Assembly (NCBI RefSeq): GCF_000013345.1
Contig: NC_007777.1
Span: 4,464,001-4,528,000, forward strand
Length of the DNA: 64,000 bases
Source: Frankia casuarinae
Lineage (GTDB): Bacteria > Actinomycetota > Actinomycetes > Frankiales > Frankiaceae
Direction: 5' to 3'
The notes under the pieces were generated by a model. It was not told the origin of the DNA. It saw only the letters and a program-made list of their open reading frames with translations, and searched no databases. Positions 1 through 9,147 of this stretch are shown in pieces; position 1 is the first letter of the stretch, and each line of letters begins with the position of its first letter. Both the position numbers and the translations under genes were made by a program.

Positions 1-56
1 TGCACGTGGGGCAGCGCCGACTCGGCCCGGCCGATCTGACGGATGACCAGGATCGA

Positions 57-269
57 TCACGCTGCCTCCTCATCCGATGTGTTGTCCGATGTGTCGCCAT
101 CAGCTGCCCCTTCCCCGGCAGCCCAGATCAGAAGATCGTGGGTGGCGTCCGCCAACCCCACCCACGGCCCATATCCACCATCGGACAGCAACCCGAGGGT
201 GAGGCCGTTGAGCTTGCAGGGGCCGTCCTCGGGGTCGAAGGCTGGGCGTCTAGGAGTTCTGTGTGGCAC
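57..269 (-). CDS. Small hypothetical protein, doubtful
   Basis: I do not recognise this 70-residue frame. It starts on an ATG overlapping the last codons of the upstream methyltransferase gene, as translationally coupled genes often do. It encodes a soluble acidic peptide with a plausible core around GLLSDGGYGPWVGLADATHD and a low-complexity acidic tail rich in Asp, Ser and Glu. No catalytic motif, membrane segment or zinc site is visible. It could be a fragment of a larger mobile-element protein, given the neighbourhood, or a chance open frame in GC-rich DNA. The rest of bases 1-249 shows nothing else that I can support. Confidence 0.3.
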   Translation of the reverse strand: MPHRTPRRPAFDPEDGPCKLNGLTLGLLSDGGYGPWVGLADATHDLLIWAAGEGAADGDTSDNTSDEEAA

Positions 270-1158
270 GCAGTGCGTATTGCACCGGGACGGGCTGGCC
301 GGTGAGGATCAGCCGCCAGCGGCCGTCCTGCCCGCACCTCATCTGGTCTGAGCGTCCTTCCGGGCCGTCGGAGTCGAGGTATTCGGTAAGCGCGTCCACG
401 TGCAGTCCAGCGGTAGCCGCCGCGGTCACGATCTCGCCCAGGCCGTGGGGATACTGCACGGTCTCCGTGGTCGTCAGCTGGGTGGCACTGCCCGCGTAGA
501 AGCTGGCGGATCGGATGTGGTGAGCGGTGCTGCCCTGGTACGGAAAACCGAACCTGACAGGGTCGACGGTGTCGATCATCTGGGTGAGCGGGTGCCCGTC
601 CACCAGCACCAGGACGCCGCCGGGACGCAGCGCCGTGGCCGCCGCGGTCATCCACGCCGTCACGTCGGCGATCCAGGGCAGCACACCGTAGGAGGCGAAC
701 ACGACGTCGAACGCGCCGGCCAGGTCCGCCGGCAGCCGCTGGGCGTCCGCCTGGACGAACCGCGCGTCGATTCCCGCCGCGGTGGCCAGCGAGCGGGCTC
801 GTTCCACCGCGACGGGGGAGAAGTCCAGGCCGGTGACCTGCGCGCCGAGCCGGGCCCACGACAGCGTCCCCAACCCGAAATGGCACTGCACATGTAGGAG
901 ATCGAGGCCCGAGACGGACCCGACGGCCGCGACCATCTCCTCCCGCTCCCGCCCACTCAGCATGATCTGCCCGGCGAGAAAACCCTCGACGTCGTAGTAG
1001 TCGTCCTGCCCGTGCAGGCGCGCCAGCTCATCCCAGCGCGCCCGGTTCAACTCCGTCGCGTCATCCACGAAGCAGACAGCGTAGTGCGGCACATGCCATA
1101 CGTCCGGGATGCGGGCCCGTGCCGCCGCACCCGAGCCAGCGGGAACGGGCCGTGCCAC
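250..1158 (-). CDS. Class I SAM-dependent methyltransferase
   Basis: This is a 302-residue enzyme with the Rossmann methyltransferase fold. The SAM-binding motif I region reads LLHVQCHFGLGTLSWARLG, followed by an acidic strand end (GLDFSPVAVERAR), a motif near FVQADAQRLP and a post-motif segment ALRPGGVLVLVDGHP. The family methylates small molecules or proteins; the substrate cannot be read from sequence. The segment TELNRARWDELA near residue 35 is where many homologues begin, so the true start may lie about 30 codons inside the longest frame. It borders the mobile-element cluster and has no obvious operon partner except the doubtful small frame overlapping its end. Confidence 0.8.
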   Translation of the reverse strand: MARPVPAGSGAAARARIPDVWHVPHYAVCFVDDATELNRARWDELARLHGQDDYYDVEGFLAGQIMLSGREREEMVAAVGSVSGLDLLHVQCHFGLGTLSWARLGAQVTGLDFSPVAVERARSLATAAGIDARFVQADAQRLPADLAGAFDVVFASYGVLPWIADVTAWMTAAATALRPGGVLVLVDGHPLTQMIDTVDPVRFGFPYQGSTAHHIRSASFYAGSATQLTTTETVQYPHGLGEIVTAAATAGLHVDALTEYLDSDGPEGRSDQMRCGQDGRWRLILTGQPVPVQYALRATQNS

Positions 1159-1281
1159 GGAGTGTGACTACCGACTGCGATCACCCACATGCATCCGACC
1201 ATCGGGCACTGGCCGCAAGATCATGTCACTTTGACCCGGGAATGCTGTAGTGAGCACGCTCCGGATCACCGCATGCCCTAG

Positions 1282-1322
1282 GGTCGGGTGGCCCAGGGGA
1301 ATTGCACCCCTGGGCTCCAACA
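1282..1322 (-). ncRNA. Group II intron domain VI and 3' end
   Basis: On the minus strand this follows domain V directly and folds as a hairpin, GAGCCCAGGGG pairing with CCCCTGGGC around an AATT-containing loop, ending in CACCCGACC. This matches the layout of domain VI in bacterial introns, whose last bases resemble TACTCGACC. It marks the probable 3' splice boundary of the truncated intron. The exact last base is uncertain. Confidence 0.65.
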
Positions 1323-1356
1323 GAACGGAGCGTGACAGTCTCCCGTCACTCCGCTC
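1323..1356 (-). ncRNA. Group II intron domain V (catalytic hairpin)
   Basis: Read on the minus strand, these 34 bases have the length and build of domain V: a lower stem GAGCGGAG with CTCCGTTC (one G-U pair), a two-base bulge (CG), an upper stem TGAC/GTCA and a GGGAGACT loop. The AGC of the catalytic triad stands at positions 2-4. It lies just downstream of the reverse transcriptase stop codon, where the catalytic core of bacterial group II introns is found. Confidence 0.8.
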
Positions 1357-1365
1357 TTGTCATCC

Positions 1366-2388
1366 TCATCGCCAGGCGTTGGACGTCCATGCCCAGTGGG
1401 CGAAGAGCCCGGGGCGTTGGCGGGTGATGCGTTGCCAGCAGGCCAGGGCCTTATGGAACGGTCTCAGCCGTTTGTACTTCTTGCGGAGCCAACGCACCAG
1501 GTAGGCGTTGATGCGCTGTAGGAGGGGAAGCAGCGCGGAGCGGTAGAACGCCCCGTAGTACTGCGCCCAGCCGCGCACGATCGGGTTGATCTTTCGTGCC
1601 AGCTCGTCGAGGGTGTGGCCGGTCCGCAGGTGTAGCCGCCATCGGCGGACCTGCCCGCTGACCTTCTTCTGGGCTTCCTTGCTGATCGCGGGCAGGAAGT
1701 TCGTGAAGAACTTCCCGTGCCTGCTGCGTGCCTTGCGGGCGCGGAAGGTGTAGCCGAGGAACGTGAACGACGTGTGCTCATGGGAGCCGCGCCGGTTGCT
1801 GTCCTTGCAGTACACGATCCTGGTCTTGGTCGGGTGCGGTCGCAGTCCGACCTGTCCCATCCTGTCGTCGAGCGCGGCCAGCACGTGGCGAGCCCGACTC
1901 CTGCTGTCGCAGTGCACGATCGCGTCGTCGGCGTAGCGCTCGAACGCGACGCCCGGGTAGGTCCGGGCCAGCCACGCGTCGAACGCGTAGTGCATGAACA
2001 GGTTCGCCAGCACGGGTGAGATCGAAGAGCCCTGCGGGGTCCCCCGGTCTCGTGCACGCAAGGTCCCGTCGGGCAGCTGCAACGGTGCTTTCAGCCACCG
2101 CTGCACATACAGCACCACCCAACGGTCGCTGGTGTGTGCCTCCACGGCTTTGACCACGAGATCCCACGGCACGCTGTCGAAGAACTCCTGGATGTCGAGG
2201 TCGATCACCCAGTCTGTCTTCCAGCACCGTTGCCGGCACGCCGCCACCGCATCCAGGGCTGATCTTCCCGGCCGGTAGCCGTAGGAGCCCGGATGGAAGA
2301 TCGGTTCGACCGTCGCCTCCAGCCTCACGGCCGCCACCGTCTGGGCGATCCTGTCCGCGACGGTTGGCGTGGTGACTTCATACTGCAC
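1366..2388 (-). pseudogene. ltrA: Group II intron reverse transcriptase/maturase, 5' truncated
   Basis: The frame encodes the reverse transcriptase of a retrotransposing group II intron. Visible RT blocks are PTVADRIAQTV at the very start (block RT2), GYRPGRSALDA, the QGSSISPVLANLF block and the catalytic YADD. The thumb/maturase domain X follows (NPIVRGWAQYYGAF, then LRKKYKR). Full-length proteins carry about 70-100 more residues before the TVADR block, with RT0 and RT1; these are missing. The first codons (MQYEVTT) are not intron sequence: they run through the last bases of the neighbouring recombinase frame, with which the start overlaps. The 3' RNA domains remain intact, but the intron's 5' half is gone, so it cannot splice or move by itself. 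Confidence 0.85.
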
Positions 2389-4514
2389 CTTCTGCTGTGG
2401 CTGTTTGGGTTGTGAAGTTGGCTGTCACGGTGCGGGCGGCGCGGTGGAGGCAGACGGTCTGGACCTGCTGGTTCCACGGGATGGCGACCCGTTCACGGAT
2501 GCGGCGGGCGGTCAGGTAGCCGCGGCGGATCCAGTAGTAGACCTGTGTGGTGGGAATCCCGAGCCTCGCGACGGCGTCCGGCACGTCGAGTTGGGCGGCG
2601 GCTTCCTGGACGGTGATCTCGCCGGGCAGGACCTCGCACGGGCCGGGGGTGCGGGGGATGAGGTGGCCGGAGGCGTCGATCTGGCGGCGGCAGGCGGCCT
2701 CGACCTGGGCGTTCCAGGGGATGCACCAGCGTCCGGAGGTGTCCTTGCGGCCGGCCAGCCGGTCGTGGGTGAGCCAGTAGTAGACGGCGTTGGCGGTGAT
2801 CCCGAGGGTCGCCGCGGCCCGGTCGACGGAGATCTCCCCGTCCCGGAACGGACACCGGCCGGGGATGTGGAAGGCGTGGCGGACCCAGCCGACGGCCGCT
2901 TCGTCGTAGGGACGGCCGGTTGCGGTGGTCAGCCCGGCATCGGCGAGTGCGGTGACGATCTCGGCGTCGGAATGGTCCGGGCCGAGCCGGGCGATCAGCT
3001 GGCGGGCCGCGGCCGAGGTCCTGCGCACCTGTGGCGACGTGCGGGGTCTGTGCAGGGCGAGTTCGTCGGTGGCGCCGGTGTGCCAGCGCACCCCAAGCCG
3101 GGCGCGGGCCCGGTCGGTCTCGGGCAGCAGGGTGACATCCGAGATGAGGGTGCGTAGCAGCCGCTTGCGGTCCCGGTCCCGGGTGTCCGGGCAGTGCCAG
3201 AGTCCAGGCAGGTCCGCGGCCAGCGCGCGCAGGCCGTCCCGGTCCGGCAGCGCCGGCCTGCGCTCCCGGACAGCGGCCAGGGCGGCCTCGGCTTCGGCCA
3301 AGGCGGACAGTCTGGCTTCCCAGCGGGTCTCCAGGGTGCGGGCGACCAGCCGGTTCTCCGGCTCCACCGCGCCCAACGCCAGCGGCGCGGTCGGCGTCGT
3401 AGCGGGCGCGTCCCACGGCCAGCTCGGCCGCGCGGTGGGAACGGGACTGTCGGGCGGTGACCTCGTCCGCGGCGGCCAGGGCTTGTTCGATCTGCCCCGG
3501 CGACACCGTGGCCAGTAGCAGGCCGGCCACCGCGTCGTCGACGACGTCGGCGCGGATCGACCGGCAGGTGGGGGTGGCCTCGTGGTCGGCGCGCGACGAC
3601 GAGCAGCCGTAGGCCGCCCGCCCCTGTGGGTAGTAGCGGGTCGTCATCGGCCGCCCGCACGACCCGCAGAACATGATCCCCTGGCACAGGGCCAGGCCCT
3701 CCCGCACCAGGCGGGCCCCCTGGTGGGTGCAGTTGGCCGAAAGCCTCGCCTCGATGGCCACATACTCCTCCCAGCTGATGTAACCCTCGTGGTGGCCGTG
3801 GCGCACCACGGGCCACTGCTCGCGCGGGCGCAGCCGCACCCCGGTGTGCACGGTGCCGTCCGGGCGCACCGTCCGGCAGGTGGCGTACCGGCCGTAGACG
3901 TAGGTGCCCGCATAGCACGGGTTGGACAACACCCCCAGCGCCCAGGAGTGCGTCAGCCGGCCCCATCGCAACTGCCCGGCCCAGATCCCCCCATAGGCCC
4001 GCAGCGGGAACCGCCGCCGAACGAACGCGGCCACCACCTGGAACGCCGAGCCGCCCGCGGCGAACGCGGCGAAGACGTCCCGGATGGCCCCCTGCACCTC
4101 CTGATCCGGGTCGATCACGCAGACACCCTCGTCGTCGTAGCCGTAGCCGACCGGCAGCGGGAAACGCAGCTCGCCGCGTTCGGCCGCGGCCCGTTTCGCG
4201 CCCTGCAGCCGGCCCGTCAGCAGGTGCAGCTCACACTCGGACATACTGCCCTTCAGCCCGAGCAGGAGGCGGTCGTTGATGTCCGCGAGATCGTAGACAC
4301 CGTCGGCGTCCACCAGCAGCGCATCCGTCAGACGGGCCAACTCCAGCAGGCGGGCGAAGTCCGCCGACGAGCGGGCCAGCCCGGACACCTCCAACCCGAA
4401 GATCGCCCCGATCTCGCCCAGACACACCTGGGCCACCAGGTCGCGGAAGCCCTCGCGGTCGGCACCGAACCTCCCGGACACCCCCAGGAACGACCGGAAC
4501 CAGTGCCCGTTCAA
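2378..4514 (-). pseudogene. Large serine recombinase, N-truncated and frameshifted
   Basis: This is a remnant of a site-specific large serine recombinase. The upstream piece begins inside the resolvase domain (GADREGFRDLVAQVCLGEIG, then LEVSGLARSS and GLKGSMSECELHLL). It continues through the recombinase domain and a zinc ribbon (CSSSRADHEATPTCRS and an earlier MFCGSCGRPM). Near base 3380 the frame breaks, and the protein continues in another frame from AVEPENRLVARTLETRW. The coiled-coil region leads to two MerR/excisionase-like helix-turn-helix repeats, one near VYYWLTHDRLAGR and one near VYYWIRRGYLTAR. About 60-80 N-terminal residues, including the catalytic Ser, are missing upstream of base 4480. 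Its TGA overlaps the ATG used by the intron RT fragment. Confidence 0.85.
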
Positions 4515-4581
4515 TTCGTCAATTGGCGATCCTCAACGGCCGAAAGAATCAGACAAACAGAGATTGAAAAGGCTCTATGCT
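4515..4581. other. AT-richer scrap between recombinase and IS
   Basis: These 67 bases are clearly AT-richer than their surroundings and match neither the recombinase gene nor the IS. They could be the remnant of the target site that received the IS, or filler left by a deletion that removed the recombinase N-terminus. No coding or regulatory signal is recognised. Confidence 0.4.
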
Positions 4582-6198
4582 GGCTCTTCGAAGTTAAGCG
4601 GGGTTGAGGCATCTGCGGGTTCGGCGGGTGGTTGCGCAGCGTGTTCGTAGCCGCTGGTTTTCGGGGTTGCGGTAGCCGAAGGCGTTGCGGGCGTCGAGCT
4701 TGACGACCCGGTTGTGGCCTTCGCTGGCGGCGTTGGTGATGCCGCTGTGCGGGAACGCCTCGATGCAGGTCCACCAGGTGCTGATCGTGGTGGCGAGGCG
4801 TTCGAGTTCGGGGACGGCGGCGTCGGCGCACCAGGTGTAGAACCTGGTGAGCCGGTAGGCGATCACGGTGCGGGCGGGGTGGGTGCGGGCGAGTGCGAGC
4901 AGCGCGCGTAGTTCTTCCTTGGCGATCCAGGCGGTCAGGATCGTCTGGCCGGGTTCGCCGAGGTCGATGAGGGTGTTCCACAGTTTCGTCAGCTGGCGGT
5001 CGGTGAGGTTCTCGCGGTTGCGGGTCAGCAGGTTACGGATCTTCCATTCGGGGTCGGTGTCGCGGCCGCGGCGGCCCCGTAGCTGGGTGGTGACCCGGCG
5101 GCGGGCCTCTGTGACGGCGTCGTTCGCGAGTTTCACGACGTGGAAGTGGTCGACGACCAGGGTGGCGCCCGGCAGGTAGCGGCGGACCGCGGCGACGAAC
5201 ACCGTGCACATGTCGATCGCCACGTGGGTGATCCGGTCGCGCCAGGACGGTGTCTGGCTGGCCAGCCAGTACGCGACGTCGTCGGCGGTGCGGCCCTCCG
5301 ACCTGGCCGAGCATGCCCTGCCCGCCGGCCAGGTCGGTGAATCCGACATGCCACCGGTCGGCGAGCACCCGGGTCTTCGCCGGCTCGCCACCCGCCGGGT
5401 CGGGCTCGACGGTCTCGGCGGGCGCAGGGACGGCGGGCCCGCCGCCAGCAGGTTCGGGGGACGCCGGTGTGGGAACGCGGTCCGCGGGCCGCCAGCGCGG
5501 CCGGCCTCGGCGGGTCTCGTCGATCCCGAGCACGTCCACCGGCGGTGAGGCGGTGTCGGTCAACGGCGCGGCCACGTCGCGCGCCGCGTCCATGACCGTC
5601 GGCCAGGACAGCGCAAGGTGCCGCGCGCTGGCTACCACCGTCGCGCAGATCCCGTCGACCACGAGTCGGCCGGCCTGCTCGCGTAGCCGGGTCGTCAACC
5701 GTGCCCGCGCCGGCACCGCCGGCAGCGACTCGGTGAACGACCGCTTCGCGCACAGCGGCTCCTGGCAGTACCAGCGGCGTTTGACCCACACCAGTCGCAG
5801 GGGGGACGGGCCGTAGCGCAGGTCACGCGGCCGAGTGGTCACGACGCCCTTGACCCTGCGCGCGAACACCCCGCAACCCGGGCACGCCCGCGCTGTCTCG
5901 TCCGCGGTCGCAAGCCACACCTGCCGTGTCCTGTCCGCGAGCATCTCGACGCGCGACACCGTCAGACCGTCGATGTCGAGCAACCGCGTCGCGTCATTCG
6001 TATGATCGTCCAAGCCCGTAGCTCCGTGGCCTCTCGGTTGCGTCAGGAACAACCAAGATCGCCAGGGGTTGCGGGCGATTCATGTCACGACACGAGGCAT
6101 GCCACATCAGGTCACAGCAGGCCACGTCGAGCCAACATTACGCACAGTTACCAAACTGGCTGGGGCCTCACGCCCACCCCGGTTAACTTCGAAGACCC
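4582..6198 (-). mobile_element. ISL3-family insertion sequence, about 1.62 kb
   Basis: The two ends match as terminal inverted repeats over about 23 bp with two mismatches. The left end (4582-4604) begins GGCTCTTCGAAGTTAAG, and the right end read inward (6198-6176) begins GGGTCTTCGAAGTTAAC. The GG start and the ISL3-type transposase inside fix the family. ISL3 elements usually make an 8-bp target duplication; the flanks here (TCTATGCT on the left, AGTAAAGT on the right) do not match, so one side has probably been deleted or recombined after insertion. The transposase stop codon lies inside the left repeat. Confidence 0.85.
4594..6052 (-). pseudogene. ISL3-family transposase, frameshifted
   Basis: The N-terminal part reads from 6052 and has the zinc-finger region typical of the family (CPGCGVFARRVKG, then WYCQEPLCAKRSF), a helix-turn-helix, and the start of the DDE domain (GIDETRRGR). 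The C-terminal part lies in another frame (from about 5300 to 4594) and carries DMCTVF, the family motif DHFHVVKLAN and the final acidic residue in ASEGHNRVVK. The two frames join at LGQV/EGRTADDV near base 5300, where one extra G would account for the shift. All catalytic acids are present across the two pieces. The frameshift is therefore either recent inactivation, a sequencing error, or less likely a programmed shift. Confidence 0.85.
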
Positions 6199-7175
6199 AG
6201 TAAAGTGGACACCACTTCGAGAGGCACCCCGTCGCGCAGCAGCCGGGTGGCATAGGTATGCCGGTACCAGTGTGGGTCGAAATCGATCCTGGTGCGTTTC
6301 CGTAGCCTTTTCACCAGATCGTAGGAAGCCGGGTAGGACAACGCCTGCCCACGCGGTTCGGCGAACAGGTTGACGAACACATAGTCGGAGTCCAGGTCCC
6401 CGTACTCGCCATGCAGGTAGTCCGCGTAAAGGCGGACGAGGCCGGCGCTCACCGGGACCATCCGCCGCCCCCGGGATTTCGACCGAGCCCCGTTGTCGTT
6501 GTCCCGCGCCACGACAGTGACCTCGCAGGCGGCCGCGTCGATATCATCATGCCGCAGGCCCAGCGCCTCGCCGACCCGCATCCCGGTGTCGTAGAGAACA
6601 GCGAACAGGAAACGGTCCCGCAGCCGGGTGCAGGAATCCAGCACAGCCTGCACCTCGGCCGCCGCCAGGACCCGAGGCAGCTTCTTCGCGGTCTTCAACG
6701 CGATCACGCGCCGCGGCTGCGGCCTGCCTTTGCCGACGTGATGCAGGAACGGCTTCCACCCACCGCGGCGGCCCGGCGACCCCCACGTCGTCAGCAACTC
6801 GCCCAGCTCCACGCCATGACGCACCTGGTAGGCGTAGAACGCGGCCAACGCCGACAGCTTCCGGTTCACCGTCGACGCCGACACCGCCGGCTCCACCGAC
6901 GACAGCACCGCCACCCGCCCGTCCCGGCCTGCCGCCGGCAGCCGCAACCAGGCCACGAACTCGCCGATGTCCTCCAGCCGCACCTCCCGCCAGTCCAGCC
7001 CCCGCCACCCCAGAAAGACCCAGTGGTCCTTCAGATCGTGGGCGTAGGCCTTGACCGTGTTCGGAGACCGCTCGATATCGCTCAGATAAGCCAGATACCG
7101 CTCGACCGGTTCGACCGGGGCGTCGTCGACACCCAGAACAGTCCACGAATCCACCCGCGACCCGGGCAAGGACAC
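6183..7175 (-). pseudogene. Tyrosine recombinase, C-terminus cut off by the IS
   Basis: This is a phage-integrase-type site-specific recombinase. The SAM-like core-binding domain is in the first half (ERSPNTVKAYAHDLKDH). The catalytic domain carries the first Arg (TGMRVGEALGLR) and the HxxR box (HWYRHTYATRL). The coding sequence then reaches VVSTLLG and runs into the IS terminal repeat, which supplies LRS and a stop. The last His/Trp box and the nucleophilic Tyr are missing, so the enzyme should be inactive. The frame otherwise looks complete at 330 residues. The gene itself sits against a broken DUF2637 gene, suggesting that its parent element had inserted there. Confidence 0.85.
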
Positions 7176-7465
7176 CCCGCGAACACCAGCAACCGACGCG
7201 CCGGCCGGATCTCCGCACGAGGCGCACCACGCACCGCAAGCTCACGAATCGCGATCAACAGACCAAGAACCGACAGATCCACCGCCGGCGCCACCAACGG
7301 CGCCACATACACCGGCACGCCCAGCCTCAGGGCGAGCAGCCAGACGTTCCCGAACCCGAACAAAAACGTCAGACCAACCACCAGCGCCATGATCACAGTC
7401 ACCGATGTGAATGCCACGCCGCGCCCACGTGCGCTCGACGCCGCCAGCGGCGATGATGCGCTCAT
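7082..7465 (-). pseudogene. DUF2637 membrane protein (SpdB-like), truncated
   Basis: The first 90 residues match the DUF2637 family found on actinomycete plasmids and integrative elements: a hydrophobic helix (VTVIMALVVGLTFLFGFGN) followed by LALRLGVPVYVAPLVAPAVDL and a second helix. Such proteins are associated with mycelial spread of conjugative elements. After about base 7190 the family match stops and the frame reads into the region next to the tyrosine recombinase start, so only the N-terminal half survives. It is the best evidence that an actinomycete integrative conjugative element once occupied this site. Confidence 0.65.
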
Positions 7466-7706
7466 CGTCGACCCTGTCGGACCTCGAAACTGGCCTCCAA
7501 GACCAGCTGCCCGACAGAAACGCCCAGATCAGCGCCTCCCCCTTCTGCGACGTGCCCCGCCGGGGACACGCGACCCGCCATGCCCGTCGGTTGCAACCCG
7601 GGTGCTCACGGGTCGGCCGCCCGCCACGGACCGGGTTCTCGCGCCAAGCTGTGTCAGCCTAGGTTGGGAAGAAGCGCGGCGGGCTGGAGACACGGGTGGG
7701 ACGTGG

Positions 7707-8525
7707 ATGGCGCGGATGAACTGGGAGCTGCGGACGTGTGCCCGCAAGGGCCACGTCACCTACCGTCCGGACGAGACATCGCTGGCCGAGCGGCTGACCG
7801 CCCGGACCGCCGTCGGTGTCAGCTGGCGGTGCCTACGGTGCGGCGACTTCGTCGTCGGGGAGCCGGCCCTGTCCGGACCGGCTGAGGACGCACCGCTGCT
7901 CCTGCGCGGACGGGCGCTGCGCGACGCGACGGTCCTGCGGCTGCTCGCCGTGGAACGGATACTCCGGGCGCTGCTCATGGTCCTGATCGGCTACGCCATC
8001 CTCCGGTTCCGCCGATCGGAGGGGCAGCTCCAGCAGCTGTTCGACCGGGCCGTGCCCGCGGCGCGCCCGCTGGCCGACGTCCTGCGTCTCGATCTCGACC
8101 ATTCCCCTACAATCGATCGCCTGCACCACCTCCTGCACACCCGTCCCCACACCCTGCTCCTCGTCGCGCTGCTGCTGTTCGGCTACGCCGCCGTACAGGT
8201 CGTCGAGGGGATCGGGCTATGGCTACTCAAGCGCTGGGGCGAGTACTTCGCCGCCGTCGCCACGTCGGCGTTCCTGCCGTTGGAGATCTACGAACTCACC
8301 GAGCGGATCACGGTCCTGCGCATCGGAGCGCTTGTCATCAACGTCGGTGCCGTCGTCTACCTCATCGTGAGCAAACGGCTGTTCAGAGTCCGGGGTGGGG
8401 CCGCCGCGTTCGAGGCCGAACGGCACGCGGAGTCCCTGCTCGAGGTGGAGCACTCCGCCCAGGCCGATCCGGCCCGTCCCGATCCTGCGGTACCGCAGGA
8501 TCCTCGTCCGCAGGCCTTCACCTGA
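7707..8525 (+). CDS. DUF2127-family membrane protein with zinc ribbon-like N-terminus
   Basis: This 272-residue protein starts at an ATG (MARMNWELRTC); an in-frame extension upstream is not supported because it runs antisense through the recombinase gene. Four Cys in two pairs (TCARKGH and CLRCGD) suggest a small metal-binding module in residues 8-45. Three or four membrane segments follow, at about residues 85-105 (LLMVLIGYAIL), 150-175 (LLLVALLLFGYAAVQVVEG), 180-200 and 215-235. The DUF2127 family has no known function. The C-terminal tail is polar. The gene lies alone between the mobile-element cluster and a convergent DUF2231-like gene. Confidence 0.7.
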   Translation: MARMNWELRTCARKGHVTYRPDETSLAERLTARTAVGVSWRCLRCGDFVVGEPALSGPAEDAPLLLRGRALRDATVLRLLAVERILRALLMVLIGYAILRFRRSEGQLQQLFDRAVPAARPLADVLRLDLDHSPTIDRLHHLLHTRPHTLLLVALLLFGYAAVQVVEGIGLWLLKRWGEYFAAVATSAFLPLEIYELTERITVLRIGALVINVGAVVYLIVSKRLFRVRGGAAAFEAERHAESLLEVEHSAQADPARPDPAVPQDPRPQAFT

Positions 8526-8526
8526 A

Positions 8527-8567
8527 CCGGGCAGGCCCATCACCGGGCAGGCCCATCACCGGGCAGG
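8527..8567. repeat. 16-bp tandem repeat, about 2.5 copies
   Basis: CCGGGCAGGCCCATCA is repeated exactly and then partly again, starting just after the stop of the DUF2127 gene and running into the end of the convergent DUF2231-like gene. It is one of a series of short tandem duplications in this window. Confidence 0.9.
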
Positions 8568-9091
8568 GGAGTCCGGCTGAAGCTGCCGTGCCAGACGGCC
8601 TGGGCACCACTGTCGCCGATCCGGTAGACCTGCACGACCGAACCGGCGGCGACGACCAGGCTGAGCACGGCGAGAACCGCCACGAGCACCGTCCGGCCGG
8701 GACCGGTCGCGGTGCGCGCCGGAGCCGTTTCCGTTCCGGTGGCGGCCGAGCGGCGTGCGAGCACCCACGACGCCGCGGCCGCGACGAACAGCCCGGCGGC
8801 CCAGGGCAGCAGGGTGTCGCCGAGTTCGGCGTGCCGGCGGACCAGCTCGTTCGAGGGCACGCGTGCCTCGAGCCACTCCCCCGCATGGGTGGTGAGCGGC
8901 ACGCTCACCAGCGCGACCAGAGCGACCAGCGGGGTGATGACGCCCAGCCGGCGCCGCGCCGCCGGCCACACCGCGGACAGCACCACCAGCATCGCTGCCA
9001 GCGGCACGAGGATGACAACCACATGCACGAGCAAGACGTGCGCCGGCAGTCCGTTGATCTCCGTTGGCCCCACGGTCGCTCCGATCGTCAT
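8540..9091 (-). CDS. DUF2231-like membrane protein
   Basis: The ATG at 9091 (MTIGATVGPTEINGLPAHVLLVH) gives a 183-residue protein matching the DUF2231 family start, INGLPxHxLxVH. The upstream 18 codons of the longer frame do not look conserved. Four hydrophobic helices are visible: residues 18-40, 48-68, 95-115 and 135-160. Between helices 2 and 3 lies a loop with the family-typical THAGEWLEARVP and RHAELGD. These proteins are proposed to be small integral-membrane redox or metal-associated proteins, but function is unproven. The C-terminus is encoded within the short tandem repeat shared with the end of the convergent gene. Confidence 0.65.
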   Translation of the reverse strand: MTIGATVGPTEINGLPAHVLLVHVVVILVPLAAMLVVLSAVWPAARRRLGVITPLVALVALVSVPLTTHAGEWLEARVPSNELVRRHAELGDTLLPWAAGLFVAAAASWVLARRSAATGTETAPARTATGPGRTVLVAVLAVLSLVVAAGSVVQVYRIGDSGAQAVWHGSFSRTPLPGDGPAR

Positions 9092-9147
9092 CTCGTGATG
9101 TCCGCACCACGAGCCGTCACAGACAGGAGAAATCCCGCCCCGCATTA

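Noticed and set aside
6411-7706. Upstream extension of the DUF2127 gene frame
   Set aside because: It runs antisense through the tyrosine recombinase and DUF2637 sequences; the protein-like part begins at the ATG at 7707.
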